Assembly (NCBI GenBank): GCA_016714815.1
Contig: JADKBZ010000020.1
Coordinates: 30,134-94,133 of the forward strand
DNA from: Holophagales bacterium
GTDB taxonomy: Bacteria; Acidobacteriota; Thermoanaerobaculia; UBA5066
Length of the DNA stretch: 64,000 nt
Direction: 5' to 3'
Shown here: positions 61,201 through 64,000 of the stretch, in pieces
How positions within the stretch are numbered: position 1 is the stretch's first letter
Layout of the letters: every line of letters starts with the position of its first letter
Notes under the pieces: generated by a model
The model's input: the letters and a program-made list of their open reading frames with translations, nothing else
Database searches by the model: none
Told to the model about the DNA's origin: nothing
Made by a program: the position numbers and the translations under genes

Positions 61201-64000
61201 CACGCAAGGGTCCTGGGCGGCGAGAGCATCACCCTCGACCGGGACTCGCGCGGGAACGTCGAGAGGATCACCGACGGCGAGCTTCGCCAGACGCGGCTCG
61301 CATGGAATGCCCTCGACCAGGTCGAACGCGAGGAGCGGGGGGCGGGCACCTCAGGGGCCGAAGCCAGCGTCGAGTACGACGCCGTTGGCCTTCCGCGCCG
61401 CTCGACCGTTCGGATCTCGGCGCCGGCCGGTGGGACAGCCGTCTACACGGAGTCGAATTACGATTTCGACTCCCTGGGCCGCCTCTTCACGTTGAAGTCC
61501 TCCGACGCCGGGACCGTCACCACCCGTTACGACTCCCGGGGCAACCTCGAATCCGTCGAAGATGCTGCCGGAGGCACTGTTCGCTTCGGATACGAAGAGC
61601 GGGGTCTCCTCGAAACGGTGACCGACCCCTCCGGCGCCGTGACGAGGCTCGAGCGAAACGCCAACGGTACGCCCGAGTCGATCCGGGATCCGCGGGGCCG
61701 CATCACGCGGTTCCTCCTCGACGGTCACGAGCGGGTCATCGGGACCGACGACACCGCCGGAACGATCAACGAAGTCGTGCGCGACGCGGCGGGTCGCGTC
61801 CGCGAGTCGAAGATCTTCGACAAGGACGAACAGGGCCGAAAGCGGAACCTCTTCTCCTGGTCGACGTTCGACTACGACGCGGGCGGCCGTCCCGTGAAGC
61901 GGACCCGGAAGCTCTTCGAGACTCTCGAGCCCGAGCCGGTCGCCGTCGATATCGTCACCGAGTGGATCCGCGACAGCGCGGGGCGCGTCGTCGACCAGAA
62001 GGATCCGCTCGGCCGGATCACGCATACCGACTACGACGCCGCGGGGCGCGTCTCCCTCGTCACCGACGCGGCCGGGAACCAGCTGTTCGTCGAATACGAC
62101 GCAGCGGGACGCAGGTGGAAGGAGGAGCGCCGGGACCTTCAGCCCGACGGCGGCTTCCTGAAGCGTGTCACCGAGTTCACCTATGAAGAGCAGGGGCGCC
62201 TCTGGAAAGTGACGGCTCCTGGCGGCCGGATCACCGAGTACGAGTACGACGGGCGCGGACTGAAGACGAAGGAGATCGACCCCGAAGGCTTCGCCACCCG
62301 CTTCGAGTACGACCTCGCGGGCCGCCTCACGAAGAGGACCGACCCGCTCGGCTACGAGACGCGCTGGGAATACGACCTCCGGGGAAAGCTCCTCAAGGTC
62401 ACCGACGCGAAAGGCCATCCCACGACCTACGAATACGACTCCCGGGGTCTCCTCCTGACGGAGACCCGGGGCGAGCCGGTGGGCGCTTCGAACCTGCCGA
62501 CCTGGCGGTTCACCTGGGACGCCCGCGGGAACCGAGAAACGGCCACCGACCCCAACGGTACGGAGCAGATCTTCACTTACGACGACGCCGGGCGATTTAC
62601 TGGCCGCACCATCCGAAGGGGTCCGGGAGTCGCCGGGGTCGAAACCACCTCGTTCGGACTCGACGTCCTCGGGCGGCCCACCGCCGACGCGGCCCTGACC
62701 GGTTCGACACTCGTGGCGCGGACGCGCCGTTTCGATTCTCTCGACCGGGCCCTCGAGGAGACTCTTCGCATCGGAACGGGGCCGGAAAGAAGCATAGGCC
62801 GAACCTTCGACGCGGCCGACAACCCGCTCTCGCTCACCTACGCCTCGGGCCGGATGATCGAGCGTGAATACGATCCCCTGAACCGGCTCGCTCTCGTCAA
62901 GTCGAGCGCCGGTGACCTCCTGGCGCGTTACGAGGACCTCGGCTCGCGGCAGGCCAGGAAGGTCCTCGGGAACGGCCTCACCGAAGGGCGGGCGTACGAC
63001 GCATCCGGCTGGCTCGAGCATCTCGACGTCGGCCCTGCCGCGAACCCCAACGGCACCTTCTCCGTCACCTATGGCCGGAACGGCCGCTCGCTGAAGACCG
63101 AAGTGAAACGAGCGGACCGAGGGAAGCGCCACGCCTACGAGTACGACGCGGCCAGCCGGGTCGTGCGCGAGCAGCTCGGCCTCCTCGAGCCCGCGCCCCC
63201 GGAAGGCAACGTCCCCGAGGTCGAGAACTACCTCACTCTCGACGGCCTCCTCAACATCGTCTCCCGGGAGAGGACCGAGGCGGGGACGAAGGTCACGACG
63301 TCGTCCGAGACCAACTCCCGCAACCAGGTCACCCAGTGGGGCCCCGATGCGGTGGCCTGGGACGCGAACGGAAACGTCGCGTCCTTCGATGGCCGCACGC
63401 TCCGCTACGACGCCGACAACCGGCTCGTCTCCGCCCTCCTCCCGGGCGGAGGGAACTACGAGATCCTCCGCGACGCCTCCGGCCGCAAGGTCCGGGAGAC
63501 CCTGACGACCTCCGGCGCCTCCCACGCCATCGACGTCGTCCAGGACGGCGACCGTACCCTCGAGACCTTCGCGGCGAACGAGGGCGTCCCTCTCGAGTCG
63601 CTCGTCTACGGCCGCAGAATCGACGAGGTCGTCCGCGCCGACCTCGATCCCGACGGCGACGGAACGGCCACCCTCGTCATCCCGATCCAGGACGAGCTCG
63701 GCAACGTCGCCTACCTGACCGGCCCCGACGGCGCCGTCCTCGAACGCTACGACTACGAGACCTACGGCCTCTTCCGCGTCTTCGCCCCCGACGGCTCCGC
63801 CCGCACGACCTCCGCCTTCGGCTGGAACCGCCTCTTCCAGGGACGCGAGTACGTCACGGCCCTGGAAGCCTACGACTTCCGCAACCGCCTGCTCGTTCCG
63901 GAACTGGGCCGATTCGCCCAGGAGGATCCCCTCGGGTACGTCGACAGCCTGAACCTCTACCAGGCGTTCGGCGGGGGATGGGTGAATGCCACGGACCCGT
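49282..64000 (+). CDS. Giant RHS/YD-repeat exported protein (C-terminus beyond window)
   Basis: GTG 49282 overlaps the previous stop as GTGA. The frame is open to the last base, so at least 4,906 residues. A signal peptide (VLASVFGLFLTLPLAADD) is followed by a solenoid-like region (about 30-270). About 367-1130 is a run of about nine Ig-like units of 84-87 residues joined by VDTTPP-type linkers. SbsA-type Ig, carboxypeptidase-regulatory-like and propeller-like regions (VRDISRPP, VVDVSEPT, VFDVSDPC) extend to about 3500. YD/RHS repeats span about 3552-4780 (TEYEYDGRGLKTKEIDPEGFATRFEYDLAGRL). The RHS core begins at about 4800, with DELGNVAYLTGPDGAVLERYDYETYG, YDFRNRLLVPELGRFAQEDPLGY and DSLNLYQAF. 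RHS proteins form a shell around a variable C-terminal domain, often a toxin; that part is not in the window. Confidence 0.93.
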   Translation, partial: MTAPIRLLLRTVARVLASVFGLFLTLPLAADDPFLVAPTTGGQAIFASRDVEMTGGATVDSAGLLGTGGGRGRGHVVAGGSIRLSDRVRVDGDARCGPGGEVRKEGASSVLGSSGPLAAPPAPITLDLAALEATLAAANDNIRIPRTALDRSALSGPSGRTLAIGDGDRLDLPEGTYLLDALRLEGSAVVAASGRVRILVTGPIRLAGRSRLNPEAGPFFLRLWSSGADVTLEGSSSIRAFVLAPRAAAVLGGDSTLTGALRSESVRLEGQARVTRLVEDGPPLGATFTESGQPLEDQSVFRRPVRPEVAPVPRVPVPEMALLLDGRPFRSGDVVTAEGEHRLLARLRDTLGRDTDSSVSFRIVADGGEAPRVAIVSPTAGAIVGASPIDVTGTAGTADSVDVNGIAASLAGGSFLARGVPLVEGKKALVATGRDSQGRVGTARSSVVLDTVPPAIELFESGLVLVDGRLFARTVIPVVSIVEAHPGSTAATLDGATFVPGTPVSGEGAHLLSVAAQDRAGNRSTRSVHFTVDTTPPALAITQPAPGDVVSSLPRALSGRCGDAVRVSSAGMDVTPANGTFTFPAWPFVEGRTTVLVTSVDAAGNEAVATAGYLVDVAAPVVSISTPAAGAILGPGPIFVRGTASDATLREVTVEGLRATLGSGGEFVAGPFARSDGAHSLTATAWDAAGRTTDATVHVTVDTVPPVISVHVASTGALLAPGALLSAPPVLDIRVTDTTTPDRIRVVVQVDGADYGGGPVTGEGAHHVDVTATDRAGNGATANIPFSLDTTSPDFSSLLPVNESVGRSATVTVSGSVSADAVSVTVNRVPARLGRGAFSLGGVALVEGANSLDLRAVDAAGNEGTETLRLVLDTIPPVIEVIPPAPNGLVDTVSIAVSGTASDANLEGVTVDGVETKLSGGSFRREGVPLVEGPNTLEARARDRAGNSTKATVAITADTKAPVIAIGAPAAGTILGDPPAVVTGSAADAHLQSVRVNGVTAALEADGRFRAEVPLAEGRTTLTATARDTLGHESADSVVVTLDSAAPSVTIVSPSDGARFRTTPQRVVVRLDSLENLDAVTINGLAATRSGDEFVVDVPLVEGTNVITARARKTTGKEGTAGTTVTLDTVPPRLVSSVPADGQTAVTLSPEIRLAFSEALEGATVMPAAFGLRTGSDTPVPVGVTADGPAVTVTPASPLADSRLYELSLAASLADLAGNALVPATVRFSTVDETAPGPPVLDPLPPLFCAATRELTGRAEAGATVVVTGGASTAEGTVAADGRFAVSVPLRAETHQTLSVVARDAAGNASPAAIVSFTTDCTPPRVVDVVRTATDLTITFDEPIEPATLRAGETVRLDDATGSSAPIGAALVPSPDGIVLAVTAPGRDLGALAFRLALSSGVHDLAGNALVPFVRDFAPLSVATVLVGELFDDATSRPLGIGYATLLAAGGVAAAEPLPRASVTASGLYALPAVDGEALVRLSAPGYLDVWRRASVVATEGTAPSETLFDARLTPVSPAASSSPKDGGTLFTAGGEAATGTAPGAGGSLTLFAPSGSLPPATVATLTPRSAQGLPVLPPLGWSVAGASNVRLADASGEPVAPSAPLTLRLPDRTGASEQTLLTLARLDEAGVAWIAEGSASVANGALEAFVSRTGDWAVFIADPAPTAPPAASPGAPLEGTILPAADPLESATVVASPTDVLASQTAAVSLAVSSPVAVPSGFPIQCLVTEELTFLDGSTVAAPSFLADLLLQRRADGTMGLSISVRASDLARRAALSLGWERFAVKKFPFEVRQGTVVTPAGGTVPGPSGWSFGMPAGGVSTPVSVTLTPLALTDLPVAVPPGFTVLGAVRVGSGGAAFSLPAGLSVRLGTPPPNGQDILLVSLEDRAGLVVYRPVARAEWDEFSLTLATRPIDRALFPWSGIRGDGTYAFVASSELLAFVSGRLFGIDGAPLANLDVRVSGWPLVGVTESDGLFTLALRARPETIGAVEPSTGDVAVLTVTPPAPGAEILGVELRIAATPPWVTAVSPAAGAVVLVHSRFTVELSEPLDPLSVTPESVVLAAVPSVGPPIAVASRVEAPPGSRSLVVEPAAALPGNTPLVLTLRASLRDLAGRGLVDRVTRQPADFVAAFTTEDLTPPDSKPWLVTIGVPSGDPQMVELVGAPGAVCPGCHVAAFNDTTQANTETDALSDGSFHLRLPARATDVLRIEIRKANGTKQTLPPVPFTGDHGRTAIVGAGGGTWQTPDGYRLSVPQGAFAAPVTVTTAALPKSGLDALVIPPRDVAWVDSFTLGMEADGRPATARAGLDLSFAAPPSGGATDQFLLAQVVEVLGDRHLMVVDLLSRSGDRLVTDRSGQALQALARQGLATIVDLGTTPASGSTLTVVPGSLIRPLDGFGGGQLDHPSTFFDGVVKRGTYALYNTATLMAVVAGSFSGAALYATSSESDFVFAGTEVLTRNLYRLVTPAGRAFTLTLRDVDSGLALFQGEVTPGVDPNRVTPVDPPIRPDPEPPAVLSASPAFVYRFLASPAVLGGALSDVAPGIEAVTTFSGENVRVTLTGARGAVPPGAAVRLQNVSAPSGEPGAGAPVWVTAAPDGSFPELALVAPAGDRLSLAVDNTDVPIGAPIVVRFDKLVTSLSRAAWSEAIRLTATDGGATPVKLRFEPEEVDGSTRQVVAVPETPLERGRSYVLRVFGVLDTGSPAKPMTAAFEVGLGARAPKPVETEGTGFVRKVLAVGGLLFETGESNEIKVRDISRPPTGSLGALCDSVPLPGPGRDLALDAFGRLVCVGGGTDGFGFLKVFDIVGRKPSDSGGCAGFLKPAGSAVVATQLGGDNAEYPPGGVPRRVSFHQPTERETWVVGWTDPPAGFTSGSVGLRQRYTLNGVVPAGPDPARPRMVKLTNVTTGESASQRVAPGASAAFVLERVSRGDLLALELGTFSIASVDVLGYGLAAVDLEAVYAPGDASTPSPTDPALAAKLLLAYDGVSSGGGLPCQPARCDVFQRCSVSGPTCELLALPPAGYDSIGLHPISSLVALADAVVVPERAPDEEFRVVGALNGYGLVALSVDLLGRPRPSLGSDARIRGGHVAGLLGHLPLKKAGFSAVRALGVALATGMTRPRHAAACSAAWPSDASGDSLPRDLAFVAAGENGVWVVDVSEPTAMQVVGRLDTEGGALTVSVDPRRKLLYVGDAGQGVRVFDVSDPCGETADNLSNDPRLVAVFSFGSPSGHAGVSNVPVEIDPDTGFAYAAANQTAGTAGLLGSYTLGPPPLYAVADTDQNGSFEIVRSIVPLGVENPSKSSVFEDAGILDPASDTPPWPRREDGTTHDAYVSDHFRLLAFLPGGAGATVEAEVTSTSPEGLDLFPTATGFPKSGFTVERSNALTLRRQSDDPAQPAFNRYLSDPVVVLADPRAQLDYTRTPEETARPGSAGKDNPFACRNCDVAADVKDGLLAEEAAPGAPARRLELWSGDRIRLSLAPSLKIRLPHLAEVDLRAAGVVLDSVRGDLTPGVQQRPVLSDSSVLGVSTHSLELVLEAVDAEVPGRQLSFVADRTYSSQILHDGPLGRNWDSALFERLRPLPSGNVDYYDGSGRRLTFEALGGEFVSPAGVASVLSLGKDGRYYLVEPDRAITLFDEHGRKLAFQDRRAQSLAGPEGNRHRFFHDARGRLAGVEDDLGRAFALDYDATTGRLHAIRDFEARSVEYRVDPLTSKLTDAWGFDPASPKSQRPWTHYGWSVAAGDPRSSLFTAAQLENETDGNGDLPYNVRWHGPFPGAVLHVQLPANRSTTQFGLDRGTRIALVTDGAGYVTQYEHDVEGYPTGVVDPKHKRTEFAYLKGVGPGGVERTEGPLKSVKPPLGNAVELDYAPPTSTRTSQFNLKKVTRKAIPGFTDAPLVTEIPEYDGHNLPKKLIATDGKITEIRRDEKGDPEKVLLPGSDPIDVTADSYGRVTRVAGTPRVVELDYDDDPGRTGGLWHARVLGGESITLDRDSRGNVERITDGELRQTRLAWNALDQVEREERGAGTSGAEASVEYDAVGLPRRSTVRISAPAGGTAVYTESNYDFDSLGRLFTLKSSDAGTVTTRYDSRGNLESVEDAAGGTVRFGYEERGLLETVTDPSGAVTRLERNANGTPESIRDPRGRITRFLLDGHERVIGTDDTAGTINEVVRDAAGRVRESKIFDKDEQGRKRNLFSWSTFDYDAGGRPVKRTRKLFETLEPEPVAVDIVTEWIRDSAGRVVDQKDPLGRITHTDYDAAGRVSLVTDAAGNQLFVEYDAAGRRWKEERRDLQPDGGFLKRVTEFTYEEQGRLWKVTAPGGRITEYEYDGRGLKTKEIDPEGFATRFEYDLAGRLTKRTDPLGYETRWEYDLRGKLLKVTDAKGHPTTYEYDSRGLLLTETRGEPVGASNLPTWRFTWDARGNRETATDPNGTEQIFTYDDAGRFTGRTIRRGPGVAGVETTSFGLDVLGRPTADAALTGSTLVARTRRFDSLDRALEETLRIGTGPERSIGRTFDAADNPLSLTYASGRMIEREYDPLNRLALVKSSAGDLLARYEDLGSRQARKVLGNGLTEGRAYDASGWLEHLDVGPAANPNGTFSVTYGRNGRSLKTEVKRADRGKRHAYEYDAASRVVREQLGLLEPAPPEGNVPEVENYLTLDGLLNIVSRERTEAGTKVTTSSETNSRNQVTQWGPDAVAWDANGNVASFDGRTLRYDADNRLVSALLPGGGNYEILRDASGRKVRETLTTSGASHAIDVVQDGDRTLETFAANEGVPLESLVYGRRIDEVVRADLDPDGDGTATLVIPIQDELGNVAYLTGPDGAVLERYDYETYGLFRVFAPDGSARTTSAFGWNRLFQGREYVTALEAYDFRNRLLVPELGRFAQEDPLGYVDSLNLYQAFGGGWVNATDP
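50625..52680 (+). repeat. Ig-like repeat array with VDTxPP linkers
   Basis: Linkers such as LDTVPP, VDTTPP, VDVAAP, LDTIPP and ADTKAP occur at about 252-261 nt intervals (near 50625, 50877, 51127, 51382, 51643, 51895, 52150, 52408 and 52660). Each unit carries a GTAxDAxLxxVxVNG-type core and an LVEGxNxLxxxAxDxAGN end. Confidence 0.8.
61200..63450 (+). repeat. YD/RHS repeat array
   Basis: Repeated YDxxGRL/VxxxTDxxG units (for example EYDGRGLKTKEIDPEG, EYDLAGRLTKRTDPLG, EYDLRGKLLKVTDAKG, EYDSRGLLLTETRG) spaced about 20-22 residues apart, the hallmark of RHS/YD beta-shell proteins. Confidence 0.92.

Noticed and set aside
53845..61203. A 2,452-codon open frame on the minus strand
   Set aside because: It is antisense to the RHS gene, has Arg/Gly/Asp-rich low-information sequence with no domain, and arises from extreme GC-rich codon bias.
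54984..62186. A 2,400-codon plus-strand frame
   Set aside because: It is a +2 shadow of the RHS frame, Arg/Pro/Gly-rich without domains; the true frame reads YD repeats.
1..64000. tRNA or rRNA genes
   Set aside because: No tRNA-like arm set (GTTC-loop with a paired acceptor stem) or rRNA signature noticed on either strand by eye; a covariance-model scan would be decisive.

Overview
The window is very GC-rich, densely coded bacterial chromosome. Its gene set suits an Acidobacteriota-type Gram-negative: secreted proteins with carboxypeptidase-regulatory and Ig-like folds, an M14 peptidase, a sigma-54 regulator with a PDZ-containing kinase, and outer-membrane barrels. The phylum is an inference from gene content only. 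I found no rRNA, tRNA or CRISPR array.

0-5.4 kb is mostly housekeeping: a two-domain polyphosphate:AMP phosphotransferase, prfA, rpmE and an FHA-GAF-SpoIIE phosphatase. 5.4-12.4 kb is a minus-strand operon of PDZ/GAF/PAS histidine kinase, NtrC-type response regulator and M14 carboxypeptidase. Its start lies just after a good -24/-12 sigma-54 promoter, with a possible enhancer-type inverted repeat about 100 bp upstream, so the operon is probably autoregulated. 12.4-20 kb holds a predicted outer-membrane protein, proline dehydrogenase with comF, a small barrel protein, an Lrp/AsnC regulator with a long inverted repeat over its start, glgC, and a DnaJ-like protein with half the usual zinc centre. 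20-23.5 kb is an XRE-TPR-exported protein operon and a divergent ABC-2 permease.

23.5-35.4 kb carries a VCBS/FG-GAP lipoprotein, a secreted protein with strong expression signals and an intrinsic terminator, a group IIC-like intron inserted right after that terminator (its reverse transcriptase has a one-base frameshift), a 1,812-residue PKD-domain exported protein and a short AraC-type DNA-binding protein.

35.6-64 kb (more than 28 kb) is one tightly coupled operon of exported repeat proteins: a right-handed beta-helix protein built of near-identical 633-bp tandem repeats (broken by one net frameshift), a 3,435-residue protein with a long carboxypeptidase-regulatory/Ig-like array, and an RHS/YD-repeat protein of at least 4,906 residues that runs off the window at its RHS core. 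The genes overlap by four bases (GTGA) at both junctions. The RHS C-terminal payload, if present, lies just beyond the window.

Several genes without a Shine-Dalgarno sequence have a -10-like hexamer 7-8 nt before the start codon, which suggests frequent leaderless transcription.
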